A stretch of DNA of 22,583 bases from a virus, in the IMG/VR virus record IMGVR_UViG_3300046787_000116, positions 1-22,583 of that record; one strand, written 5' to 3'. The position numbers and the translations under genes are program-made. The notes beneath the pieces were generated by a model, which was given only the letters and a program-made list of their open reading frames with translations, was not told the origin of the DNA and made no database searches. Shown in pieces: positions 15,201 to 21,402 of the stretch (position 1 is its first letter; every line of letters starts with the position of its first letter).

Positions 15201-16192
15201 GTTGTTTTAGCACTATCTATTGCAGTCTTTGATGCTTGCACACCAGCTGCTGCCCATGTAATAGACGGAACAGTGCGTGTGCCTGGTAGAGATCCGGTTC
15301 CGCTTTCAACTACGTCTGCAACAATATCAATCAAGTTAGCTACTACAGCGCCAGTACCAGAGTTAGCATTTGTACCCGATGTAACTTGTGTTTCAGTATT
15401 TCCTACACTAGCAGTAATTGCAATACCTTGCACAACATTAGAAATGATAGATTGCAAATGACGGTATGCAGCCACTGTCTGTGCAGTATGTTCTACAGAA
15501 ATGCCACTTGCACCGCTTGTTGCAAAATAATAAAAGAATTTTGCACTATCATAAGTTGCACTATTTCCGCCATATAACACATCGTATGCTGCTGCATATA
15601 ATGCATATTTTGTATCTCTAGTACACTTAGCTACATCATGATTATGTAACGGATACGTTACATTGACCCATGCATTCACTTCAGCAGCTAAAAAGTTTAA
15701 GTTTGCAATAATTTTATCTTTGGCAGCAATTTGACTAGCAGATGCATCGCTTGGATTACTATACGAATGTGTACTAGCAGCAGCGCGGCCATTTTGTGCA
15801 ATATCAATAATCTCATCGAAAGCCGCAGTTGATCTTGCTAATGATGTTACATCTAACGAAACTTCAGTTAGTGCGGCAACTGCATTTTTTGCTCTGTTTA
15901 TTGTTCTGAAGACTGTCGGTGATAAGTCGAGTGAATTAACTTCAGTTAAACCTAAGAAAATAGAATTATAATTTGTACCAAGTGCTATATCAAATGCAAC
16001 GCCGTCGAGGATGTACCCAATGTCGCGCTGGCATTTTGCAGCGTCAATAATTTCTTGATTTATATACGCAATACACTCAGCTAACAAAAAGTCTCTGTTT
16101 GCATTTAGTAAACTGTATGCATCTGGGTACACATAATCTAGAGCTCCAATGCCTGGAGAAAATACGTAATTCTTAATCTGCTTTTTTGCCAT
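9266..16192 (-). CDS. Giant virion structural / tail protein (2308 aa) with tandem repeats
   Basis: The protein opens MAKKQIKNYVFSPGIGALDY and has no signal peptide. The N-terminal part has three helical modules with a [CT]xRDxxYxLxAxxxD...G(G/T)N pattern near residues 54-81, 190-223 and 348-381, familiar from large cyanophage tail proteins. Thr/Ser/Gly/Val-rich beta sequence follows. Five tandem units of about 86-90 aa span residues 943-1374, each with a VGDRI-like step, a Gly-Thr turn and a PTNDL-like step. Later come YGAGFIDFMLRG, AHRMRNSNVNTEAFMRSG and a VYIDNEIVSFTGRTG region (about 1760-1880), then LLNRAQLLLQGLEI. It is probably a baseplate-periphery or fibre protein; I cannot assign a T4 gene number. 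It starts two bases after the upstream fibre gene, so it is co-translated with it. That it is a structural gene is very likely; its exact place in the particle is unknown. Confidence 0.8.
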   Translation of the reverse strand: MAKKQIKNYVFSPGIGALDYVYPDAYSLLNANRDFLLAECIAYINQEIIDAAKCQRDIGYILDGVAFDIALGTNYNSIFLGLTEVNSLDLSPTVFRTINRAKNAVAALTEVSLDVTSLARSTAAFDEIIDIAQNGRAAASTHSYSNPSDASASQIAAKDKIIANLNFLAAEVNAWVNVTYPLHNHDVAKCTRDTKYALYAAAYDVLYGGNSATYDSAKFFYYFATSGASGISVEHTAQTVAAYRHLQSIISNVVQGIAITASVGNTETQVTSGTNANSGTGAVVANLIDIVADVVESGTGSLPGTRTVPSITWAAAGVQASKTAIDSAKTTIIESITWDPDYTYNQSKCERDLGYVLDAYLHDLRYGGNQKLRSVIKYYWEGSVAQVDGTRIPEIDTHAFIGDLITNYILLNEQYDVQGTEPQVIDNTKTAESYQFTPTNIVYTPTTGVMVLTIGSHNLTVSSPINIAPSSLTFTCALDGHATDHSYPRTTDPSYNVPVYITAVTDTTITVNVGTSSDTSRHLFVSATTNAITASASIAINGLVTNTVDVIENGLSAMPVAVAQGVGSIKIQGNYNSNELLLITNTTRNQIIYNFSTVSTGGTVTTQLKGTDDDFVTYLQTTDGITTVIFNYDTRSHAATDDIQVFIEEPEVRTRPYDFGTDAIERNRIATPQSMLDADFEYGLQPTKWSAISTLRGYPSVYELPGTDTDVVSVVTDASTGTSGIGQSKITITTVAPHGFEPGTPISIKALASSVTGSARAEGNFIITTVPSNTTFTYYAKAKVGTANGQVLSTNYTQLRKSGFYTGASIGRPTFVISSNGSSGSLTTVLDTLPGSSIFAFSGMAPEVGSPLTNANIPLGSQVTSINGGGGVYSSKPVAANANIGDSSIELASTSGVIPNLAVDRGDGTAMFVTSVVGNVVNFSDEFTAEVTANEATYTNIAGTNDGSVGVGATFDVDNNAGVYDVTIATAGTDFQVGDRIIISGTIIGGATPTNDLLLIVASVGVSGNILTVDSSGDPFTGTTTLTGITGTNLGGIGVLGDFNVSWENNVYTSVTVGGSGGSGYTVGDRIKVLGSLMYPVGGADVTNDAYITVTAIGGSGAITTATIAGTAPNALKTFNTVAYTTSGLGVDAVVNVQVTGSSYGVTVSPGGTDFQEGDTITVLGTALGGTAPTNNLVITVNGINPTTGEILNVGWAGTAKNAVSVTGVAGDVVVGSGAVFTVELDAGAYTATVTNGGTNYGPNQKIVIPGTSLVGTSPTNDLTITIATTNGVTTGVISTITDSGTAATPSFPYADAFGSNQQNTGLNARFNLTRGSSAYSNIQNAVQGTGYQVGNRIIIPGTLLDGTSPANDLLINVTGVNGSGGISGFTTNFSSAAAGATFEFISTINMTEPTSSLVLEGSTVTFSALATVEVDFINPHGLVPGNTFIVTVSSDNGSNNHLLASGSYFATDIPSTTSLRYQARAPGAISTVGTPILGTIYPRPDSFFTHRPFDGGVQLGTGGPQHGSQAIRQSKKYIRYQSGKGIMYTTGALFAPSYDLRSVEADGIEVNSLITVVTDDNDHGVQVGGVIRLLGIETEGYNSGSDVATPPEFDYTVVDVVDERTFKVRAQRRLGSTTAVLGFAAQMSVISWHGATVRSGIFDDQNGIFWEYDGTNLSVNQRTGTKQLSGTGSISVDDNLLIGTNTRFRDQTKAGDRIVIKGMTHVVTNVISQTQMSVSPDFRGVSAASGTKIMLIVDKKVKQSEFNLDRLDGTGPSGYKIDIAKMQMIGIQYSWYGAGFIDFMLRGSNGNFVFAHRMRNSNVNTEAFMRSGNLPVRYEVSNEGFPGKLAAAMDNSQTYIDLEDGSFFPDAGTVYIDNEIVSFTGRTGHRLTGCTRSAPFSNFQAGADRTYEAGAALSHADKTGVILLSNTITPLISHWGSAFLTDGGFDEDRGYIFSYAEKNIAISTTRQTAFMIRLAPSVSNAITGDLGERELLNRAQLLLQGLEITSDNPTTAQAGGIVVEGILNPNNYPLNPSDVGWTRLNSVAQGGQPSFSQVAAGGSVVWSSGASATTATATSSPVVSVQLDSGTNASGGNSNYIYVNATDYRATFGNNDLAAVTGKTITGSNIRSNTTIISGYISPTDSYGYFQISNTTSGNINANTSNAFTVVATSSLTNRNIAWFDTTSFAATSAKVGTSVTTGNTVTFPTNTTINAITLRTFGPTQYYEVQFTNSYTGTLAASTGTITFSFVQPPYAQPGETVFSFIANPGERATLDLGQLKELTNTPLGGRGTFPNGPDVLAINVYKVSGDAVTSNIIIRWGEAQA
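12071..13365 (-). repeat. Five tandem ~270-bp coding repeats in the giant tail protein
   Basis: Five consecutive units encode the same beta-rich pattern: Gly-x-Gly-Ala-x-Phe, then G-x-Y-x-V-T-V, GGT-x-[FY]-x-VGD-x-I, GT-x-LGG-[TS]-[AS]-PTND-L and a G-x-I turn. The VGD-like steps lie near 13255, 12985, 12713, 12452 and 12183, giving spacings of 261-272 bases. Unit 2 has a longer turn (YPVGGADVTND). The units have diverged, so this is an old repeat, not a recent duplication. Confidence 0.75.
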
Positions 16193-16194
16193 TT

Positions 16195-17076
16195 TTATAT
16201 TCCAAATGCTATTGCCAATGCGGTGGCTGTACTATCAACATACAATTTATTTGTAATGTTATTATTTGTTGTAGGTAATTCTGTTATCGATGCTGTTACA
16301 AAGGTAGCAGAAGATGGAGTAACGTCCCCAATTACTGTGTCATTGATTGTTGTGTTAATAACTGGGACTGTTGATCCCGACACACCTATTGTTCCAGTTA
16401 CCGTGTTGTTTATTCTGATTGATAAGTTACCAGTGCTTGATAATTCTAGAGTAGATGCTGATGTAATTAAACTGCTAGATAACTCATTAGCGGTAATAGT
16501 TTCACCTACGTTGAGATTTTCAGTAATTCCTGCGCCGCCAACTACTGTTAGAGAACCAGTAGTAGCAGATGTTGAGCTAATATCTTCAGTAATGTTTACT
16601 GTACTAAATTGACCAATTGCGTCGCCGACTGTAATTAATCCAAAGTCACCCGTTGATTGATTTCCGTAATATAATACATCTGGTGCATTTACAGGGATGA
16701 GCCAAGATATCTTGCCTTCCTGTTTGCTCAATGCATCGACTCCAATAGATCCATCGGAGTGTTTTATTCCAGCAGTATATAAGGTTGACTGATCTTCTAA
16801 GTATAAATTAAATACTTGTACACTAAGGTCTAAGCTGAACACATATGTACTTGATCTAAAAACTTCAATAGGCGGGTTGTTCAGTGTCGACGGAGCTATG
16901 TAAAATGAGGCTCCGCCTGTTGATTCAGTTACTTCAAAGTCGACAGGAGCATCGTTAGCAGTGCCTTCGCTTTGTATAATAGAACGAGCAATTACATTTC
17001 CTAAGGCGTCGACAGAAAAGTTTGGACTAGAAAAACCAAACTCAGATTTAAACGGCGAACTTATAATAGTAGACAT
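16195..17076 (-). CDS. Tail fibre / virion structural protein (293 aa)
   Basis: The N-terminus (SPFKSEFGFSSPNFSVDALG, then NVIARSII) and a beta region with NPPIEVFRSSTYVFSLDLS, GKISWLIPVNAPDVLYYGNQ and FGLITV are patterns I recall from T4-like marine phage fibre proteins. Residues about 165-200 hold SSTSATTGSLTVVGGAGI followed by LNVGETITANEL, the Ser/Thr-Gly step repeat common in trimeric phage fibres. The C-terminal NKLYVDSTATALA also recurs at fibre ends. No catalytic motif is visible. The start has a strong Shine-Dalgarno (CGGAGGAG) and a late-promoter motif CATAAATA 19 bases upstream. Two bases separate it from the 2308-aa gene, so the pair probably form one assembly. A fibre or baseplate-attached role is likely but inferred. 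Confidence 0.7.
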   Translation of the reverse strand: MSTIISSPFKSEFGFSSPNFSVDALGNVIARSIIQSEGTANDAPVDFEVTESTGGASFYIAPSTLNNPPIEVFRSSTYVFSLDLSVQVFNLYLEDQSTLYTAGIKHSDGSIGVDALSKQEGKISWLIPVNAPDVLYYGNQSTGDFGLITVGDAIGQFSTVNITEDISSTSATTGSLTVVGGAGITENLNVGETITANELSSSLITSASTLELSSTGNLSIRINNTVTGTIGVSGSTVPVINTTINDTVIGDVTPSSATFVTASITELPTTNNNITNKLYVDSTATALAIAFGI

Positions 17077-17094
17077 GTACTCCTCCGACTAACA

Positions 17095-17102
17095 TATTTA
17101 TG
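17095..17102 (-). promoter_or_regulatory. T4-like late promoter motif before the 293-aa fibre gene
   Basis: The minus strand reads CATAAATA, an exact NATAAATA match, 19 bases upstream of ATG 17076. A strong CGGAGGAG Shine-Dalgarno lies in between. It could drive the 293-aa and 2308-aa genes separately from the upstream enzyme cassette. Confidence 0.65.
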
Positions 17103-17112
17103 CTCTAAAAAT

Positions 17113-17541
17113 TTAGATAGTCAAAGGTTGCTGATTGCAAAAATATTGAACTGTATATATTGCTTTTGCGCCTGCGCTTGTGAAAGTTACTTGGTTGTTT
17201 ACTGTAACTTCTATAGGATTTATAGAAACTTCAACATAGCTATTATTGACGTCAACTGACACATTTAGCAAATCATTACCTAAGTTATTTCTAGCATATA
17301 TTATAATGCTAGCAGTTTGCACATTAGCGACTACTAAACATTTGATGATCTCTCTGTTAGACATGCTGAGATCTGTTGAAATTGTATATTCCGCACTAGA
17401 AAAATCACCAACGTGCCATCTATCTATTACGGTATTAGGGTACGCTTGTTTCCAAGGCCCGTTGTGAGATACGGCTGCATTGTTTTTAGCTAACAATGAG
17501 CCGTTTGCTCCTATCCCAAAAAACTTAGTTATATTAAACAT
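17113..17541 (-). CDS. Small virion-associated protein (142 aa), function unknown
   Basis: This protein opens MFNITKFFGIGANGSLLAKN and continues with WHVGDFSSAEYTISTDLSMS, NREIIKCLVVANVQTASIII and a beta-rich C-terminal half with alternating hydrophobic residues. The segment A-E-Y-T-I-S-[TV]-D followed by K-x-L-V-V-A is one I recall from small proteins beside fibre genes in T4-like marine phages. No enzyme motif, membrane segment or signal peptide is visible. The gene lies 36 bases upstream of the 293-aa fibre gene and just after the carbamoyltransferase. It has a late-promoter-like motif but no recognisable Shine-Dalgarno before ATG 17541, and no alternative downstream start is convincing. 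It is probably a fibre- or baseplate-associated beta protein. Confidence 0.65.
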   Translation of the reverse strand: MFNITKFFGIGANGSLLAKNNAAVSHNGPWKQAYPNTVIDRWHVGDFSSAEYTISTDLSMSNREIIKCLVVANVQTASIIIYARNNLGNDLLNVSVDVNNSYVEVSINPIEVTVNNQVTFTSAGAKAIYTVQYFCNQQPLTI

Positions 17542-17545
17542 GTAG

Positions 17546-17564
17546 TATATGATTGTATCATATA
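17546..17564 (-). promoter_or_regulatory. Palindromic hairpin upstream of the 142-aa gene
   Basis: TATATGAT and ATCATATA form a perfect 8-bp stem with a 3-base loop, between the carbamoyltransferase stop and ATG 17541. Its upstream arm overlaps the late-promoter-like motif at 17563-17570. No U-run follows, so an ordinary terminator is unlikely; RNA processing, or a protein-binding site, are alternatives. Confidence 0.4.
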
Positions 17565-17570
17565 TTTATT
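17563..17570 (-). promoter_or_regulatory. T4-like late promoter motif before the 142-aa gene
   Basis: The minus strand reads AATAAATA, 22 bases upstream of ATG 17541, and includes the TAA stop of the carbamoyltransferase gene. It fits the NATAAATA pattern and the spacing seen at the other genes. Confidence 0.5.
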
Positions 17571-19374
17571 TGTTTTTAACTGTTATCATTACCCCGTATT
17601 CTGGCAAATATAAGTATTCTAGCTCGCTTTGCTGTAGAGTCCATAGAGCATCTTCTAACGTCTCAACTAAGGGTTCACCGCCTAAGTTGAAGCTGGTATT
17701 AAACACCATTGGCACACCTTTTCGGGCTTTGAACGTTTTGATAATATTGTAGTAGTGTGGATTCTGCTCGCGTGTTACTGTTTGAATCCTGCAAGATCCA
17801 TCTACGTGAATAATACTAGGAATCTTCTCTGCAACACCGGGTCTGCAATGTACTGCATACATCATAGTTGGACTACTATCCATGCCGCGAAGGTCAAACC
17901 ATTCATGCACATCTTCTTCTAAAATACTTCCTGCAAAAGGCCTAAAATATTCACGATGTTTAATCATATTAACAAAGTCTTTGCCGTCTTCGAACGTTGG
18001 GTCAAATACTAAACTTCTATTGCCTAATGCACGTGGACCGTTTTCGCTGCGACCTTGGAACAATGCTACGATGTTTTTTGAGGTAATTAAATCAACTAAG
18101 GTATCGTGTGTTGCCGGAGCAACTGTGCCGCCGTATAGTGCAGCTAATCTTTCAATTTCAGATTGATCGTACGAATATTGTGGACCTAAATACAATGAAT
18201 CTTGTCTTGTAAATTTAACATCATCAACCTTAAGTCCTTTATAGAACAGCAATGCGGCACCAATTGCTGTTCCTGCATCATTAGATATGGGTTCAACATA
18301 CAACTTAATACCATGCTTGTTAAGTGTTTCTAAATAATAGTAGTTAGCAACACAGTTTAAACCGTAGCCACCGCTGAGCACAACATTTTTATTACCTGTC
18401 ATCTCAACAGCTTTTAAAATTAAATTTAAAACTTGCTCTTGTGTTTCAGTTTGACATGCATATGCTAAATCTCTACGATTTTGCATCTTTGTCAGGTCCG
18501 AACTTGAACTGTCTGCTAGTTCTTCAAACATATCTGCATTAACTGATGCGCCGTTTGGGTATGTAGGAATTACTACATTCCTGTCTGACTGCGGGTATTT
18601 TGCATTAGAGGTAAACAGTTTAGGAATTTTATCGTTAGGCTTACCGTATGGAAATAGTCCCATAGTTTTACCAGCTTCAATACTGCTAAACCCGCAATAT
18701 TGTGTTACTGCTTCATATACTTTAGTAATACCAGCTTTTTCAGTAATAACGGCTATGTGTGTACTTTCAGTTCCGTCTTCGTTAACTTCCCCGTAGAATC
18801 CGCTAGGACATTTACTAACAACAGTTTCGGGCATAGGACCTCTTGTACCAATATGCTTGTATGCTGTAGTAAAATTTGCAGGGTAATTACATTTAAATAC
18901 TGTCTCGGTTTCCCAGGCAGTGATACTTTCGTGAGCAGTGTTAAGGGTTAAGAAAGTACCGGCACCGTCAACTACTACTGCGGTTGCAGTGTCAAACCCT
19001 GAACGATAAAATGCACAAGCTGCGTGTAGTTTATGATGCAAGTGACTTAGGTCAACTACTTGGTTGTGCTCAATTAAGTTGCCGTGTTGAGCAATTAATC
19101 CTAATTTTCTAGCCAAGCCAGTGTATACATCATCTCCGGTAAAATCAATCTTACCGGCAGTATCTTTTAAACTCTGTGTATGTGCTACTACTAAGTAATC
19201 TAATTTCTTGGTGTAGTCTAAAATTTTAATCATAGAGGCGAATGGGCCGCCGTCATATTTGTTTCTAGAAAATCTTTCTTCTTCGATACTAAAAATAACT
19301 TCTCCGTTTTTTAGTAAACATACTCCTGAGTTATGTCCTCGGGCAATTGCTGCAATCCAAATATCTTTTTTCAT
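17566..19374 (-). CDS. Carbamoyltransferase, NodU/CmcH family
   Basis: This 602-aa protein is a full-length member of the family that moves a carbamoyl group from carbamoyl phosphate, through a carbamoyl-adenylate, to a sugar or other hydroxyl. The N-terminal ASKHA-like domain opens IAAIARGHNSGVCLLKNGEV with SIEEERFSRNKYDGG. The metal-site histidines lie in DLSHLHHKLHAACAFY (about 108-123), followed by VVVDGAGT. The C-terminal YrdC-like part has GRSENGPRALGNRS (about 441-454), YFRPFAGSILEED and FNTSFNLGGEPLVET (about 557-571). All main motifs are intact. The ATG overlaps the stop of the SGNH-like gene by four bases (ATGA), so translation is coupled. With the upstream GT9-like and SGNH-like genes it forms a sugar-modification set inside the fibre operon. 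The acceptor is unknown. Confidence 0.92.
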   Translation of the reverse strand: MKKDIWIAAIARGHNSGVCLLKNGEVIFSIEEERFSRNKYDGGPFASMIKILDYTKKLDYLVVAHTQSLKDTAGKIDFTGDDVYTGLARKLGLIAQHGNLIEHNQVVDLSHLHHKLHAACAFYRSGFDTATAVVVDGAGTFLTLNTAHESITAWETETVFKCNYPANFTTAYKHIGTRGPMPETVVSKCPSGFYGEVNEDGTESTHIAVITEKAGITKVYEAVTQYCGFSSIEAGKTMGLFPYGKPNDKIPKLFTSNAKYPQSDRNVVIPTYPNGASVNADMFEELADSSSSDLTKMQNRRDLAYACQTETQEQVLNLILKAVEMTGNKNVVLSGGYGLNCVANYYYLETLNKHGIKLYVEPISNDAGTAIGAALLFYKGLKVDDVKFTRQDSLYLGPQYSYDQSEIERLAALYGGTVAPATHDTLVDLITSKNIVALFQGRSENGPRALGNRSLVFDPTFEDGKDFVNMIKHREYFRPFAGSILEEDVHEWFDLRGMDSSPTMMYAVHCRPGVAEKIPSIIHVDGSCRIQTVTREQNPHYYNIIKTFKARKGVPMVFNTSFNLGGEPLVETLEDALWTLQQSELEYLYLPEYGVMITVKNK

Positions 19375-20321
19375 TCTAAACCTTCATCTCTAAAATGTAT
19401 AAACCCTTTTATCATATTGGGCCAACGCGGTAATTTAAACTGTTCTATAAATAGACGTTTTTCAAATTCTGTTTTAAGTCGTTCCTCTTCAGGCATACTT
19501 AGGTATATTTCATTAACACGATCTGCAACTGCATTGTATCGATCAGTTTTTGCAGTTAAGTTTAACTTAGGAAGCAACACTTCCTTAAGCCATTCAGCTT
19601 GCTCGTTTGTACGGAAATGTTGATCCATAAAATTCTTGCCAGCGCCATCTGTAAAAATATAAAACATTTCTTTTTTATTTTTAGCAATAATGTACGGCCA
19701 TATTGGATCTAACCACTTGTCTTTATGTACTCCCCAAATAGGATCGTCATATACTTTTAAGAAAGGACTAATCTTGTAGCCAAACTTTTCAGGAGATCCT
19801 ACAAATTTTTCCTTAAGCTGATCAAAAATTGAAGTTTCACCGTATTCGACTTTATAGTTAAGATCAGTTCCTAACTGACGTACATCTCCTACACTAGTCA
19901 TAAGCCAAGTTGCACCTGTATTTTCAAGCAAGTTCTGTATCATTGAGATATAGTTAAGTGTATGCATGAAATACGCTTCTTCATCAAAGAATGTACGATA
20001 CCAGTTTTCATCATATATAGGAGCATTTAAATAGTTAAAAATACTCCCTGCTGTTTTCCATCCGGGAAGTCGATTAACTAGTGTGCCTTCTTGATGAAAG
20101 AAATCGTTTCTCAGGTGGGTTGACCATTGTACTATAATAGTATCGCCTGGTTGAAATTTATTTTTAGCATTACACTCTGTGATGCGCTCAGCAATTGCTC
20201 GGTTACCTATACCAGCAAGACCCCAATTTTCAAAATAATCAAAGTCTATACTTAGTAAGTCTGACCAACCAGGCCAAGAATACGAGGTATAACTACACCC
20301 GAATACAAATAATCGTTTCAT
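19371..20321 (-). CDS. SGNH/GDSL-hydrolase-like protein
   Basis: I start at ATG 20321 (316 aa), which has AAGGAA upstream. An upstream ATG at 20345 would overlap the previous gene and add eight residues before the conserved strand. The protein opens MKRLFVFGCSYTSYSWPGWS, an SGNH block I with Ser10 in GCS instead of GDS. A Gly-Asn step in NWGLAGIGNRAIAERI fits block II. IIVQWSTHLRNDFF sits where the third block is expected, and FMDQHFRTNEQAEWL offers an Asp-x-His pair near the end, one residue closer than the usual DxxH. Phage proteins of this outline are generally left as unknown or SGNH-like. It could add or remove acyl groups on sugars. It sits between a glycosyltransferase and a carbamoyltransferase and shares four bases with the latter. 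The fold is moderately supported; catalysis is uncertain. Confidence 0.6.
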   Translation of the reverse strand: MKRLFVFGCSYTSYSWPGWSDLLSIDFDYFENWGLAGIGNRAIAERITECNAKNKFQPGDTIIVQWSTHLRNDFFHQEGTLVNRLPGWKTAGSIFNYLNAPIYDENWYRTFFDEEAYFMHTLNYISMIQNLLENTGATWLMTSVGDVRQLGTDLNYKVEYGETSIFDQLKEKFVGSPEKFGYKISPFLKVYDDPIWGVHKDKWLDPIWPYIIAKNKKEMFYIFTDGAGKNFMDQHFRTNEQAEWLKEVLLPKLNLTAKTDRYNAVADRVNEIYLSMPEEERLKTEFEKRLFIEQFKLPRWPNMIKGFIHFRDEGLE

Positions 20322-20332
20322 TAATTTCCTTA

Positions 20333-21334
20333 TTAGCCGCAGCAAGCCGGTGTATTACATACTTCAACTAATGGTTCTGATGTAGGCTGTGCTGCTACGT
20401 GGTACTTTTCAACTAGTTCGTTAACAGAATTAGCAATGAACTCTTCTATTTTGTCGTTCATTTCCATAATGCCTTCGTTAGTGCGATCAGCTACTTCATC
20501 TATGGTGATTCTAATAGGGCTGTAACGTCGACGATCTCCGCCCATATCGTGTACTTCAAATTTATCAGCACCTGGGTAAGATACATTTTCCATAAATGTA
20601 CTACCAACTACTACTGTAGCAGGTTTATGTAATGCATACGCAATATGTTGACCTACACTATCGCATCCTAAGAAACAATCGGCTTCATTGATGATACCTG
20701 CCCAGTGACGTAATGTTGCATTTTGTGGAGCAGCAACCGGGCTAGTGCAGCCGTGTTTAGAAAAATCAATTCCAAACTCCGACATTATGATAACTGCATG
20801 TTTTTCCTGCAATTTCTTAATAATGTTTACTACATGAATCGCTTCGAAGCTTCTTCCAGACGGGTCAGAAATAATATTATTTTCAGCACGGGTGCCTCTT
20901 CCAAACGGCTGAAAGACTACCACAGTGTCCTTGCCTGTTTTTTCTTTTACTTCTTTTACAATATTTTTGCCGGTAAGTGCTTCGTCAACTGATAATCTTA
21001 CAGTAGGGCGCGGTAATTCTCGAACACCTTTCCCGTTGATCTCAATATCAAATGCCTGAGATAGATTGCATTGTTGATTGTAGTATTCCCAAACACGATA
21101 CGGCTCAGGTGTTACTATGGTCATATTAATAAGTTTTTCTTCAAACAGGTTTTTGTGCCAATTGTCGTAAACTTTAGGATATAGCGTTGGGTGCCCTTTG
21201 AAGAAGTCAGTGCCTCCTTCGCATACAATGATGAAGTCCTTGTCTCCTGATTCTTCTCTGTATTTTTCAAGAGCCGGAATTGAACAAATAACGCGGCCGG
21301 CACCACCGTTAATAAAAAAGGCCTTAGATCTCAT
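20333..21334 (-). CDS. Glycosyltransferase family 9 / heptosyltransferase-like protein
   Basis: ATG 21334 is chosen because AGGAG stands seven bases before it; the frame extends eight codons further to 21358 without a good site. The 333-aa protein opens MRSKAFFINGGAGRVICSIP, the nucleotide-sugar transferase opening of the LPS heptosyltransferase family (usually GD, here GG). A central VVVFQPFGRGTRAENN and a C-terminal IINEADCFLGCDSVGQHIAY with ALHKPATVVVGST are the family's sugar-nucleotide-binding half. The last residues, CNTPACCG, form a cysteine tail that I do not associate with the family. It probably transfers a sugar; donor and acceptor are unknown. It is the first gene of a three-enzyme cassette with its own late-promoter motif. 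The next start is 11 bases after its stop. Confidence 0.75.
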   Translation of the reverse strand: MRSKAFFINGGAGRVICSIPALEKYREESGDKDFIIVCEGGTDFFKGHPTLYPKVYDNWHKNLFEEKLINMTIVTPEPYRVWEYYNQQCNLSQAFDIEINGKGVRELPRPTVRLSVDEALTGKNIVKEVKEKTGKDTVVVFQPFGRGTRAENNIISDPSGRSFEAIHVVNIIKKLQEKHAVIIMSEFGIDFSKHGCTSPVAAPQNATLRHWAGIINEADCFLGCDSVGQHIAYALHKPATVVVGSTFMENVSYPGADKFEVHDMGGDRRRYSPIRITIDEVADRTNEGIMEMNDKIEEFIANSVNELVEKYHVAAQPTSEPLVEVCNTPACCG

Positions 21335-21381
21335 TGTGTCTCCTAAAATATAGTGCAATATTTATAGAGTAGAGATCTAAG
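21323..21381 (-). promoter_or_regulatory. Inverted repeat spanning promoter and start of the glycosyltransferase gene
   Basis: CTTAGATCTC at 21323-21332 and its exact reverse complement GAGATCTAAG at 21372-21381 are separated by 39 bases. In the leftward RNA the 3' arm covers the G of the AUG and the next three codons. The late-promoter motif (21359-21366) and the AGGAG Shine-Dalgarno lie between the arms. Confidence 0.5.
21359..21366 (-). promoter_or_regulatory. T4-like late promoter motif for the glycan-enzyme cassette
   Basis: The minus strand reads TATAAATA, the exact T4 late-promoter consensus, 25 bases upstream of ATG 21334 with AGGAG between. It lies in the only sizeable gap of the right-hand block and is the best promoter for the GT9, SGNH-like and carbamoyltransferase genes. 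Confidence 0.7.
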
Positions 21382-21395
21382 ACCTTCTTGGTCTT
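21379..21395 (-). terminator. Possible hairpin after the fibre-assembly gene
   Basis: AAGACC and GGTCTT form a 6-bp stem with a 5-base loop, eight bases after the stop codon of the upstream gene. The leftward RNA has no U-run after the stem, so efficient intrinsic termination is doubtful. The downstream three bases are shared with the 10-bp inverted repeat at 21372-21381, so the two folds exclude each other. Confidence 0.3.
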
Positions 21396-21402
21396 GATTT
21401 AA

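Noticed and set aside
19446-19453. A perfect TATAAATA on the plus strand.
   Set aside because: It lies inside the SGNH-like gene, antisense to it, with no plus-strand gene downstream; probably chance.
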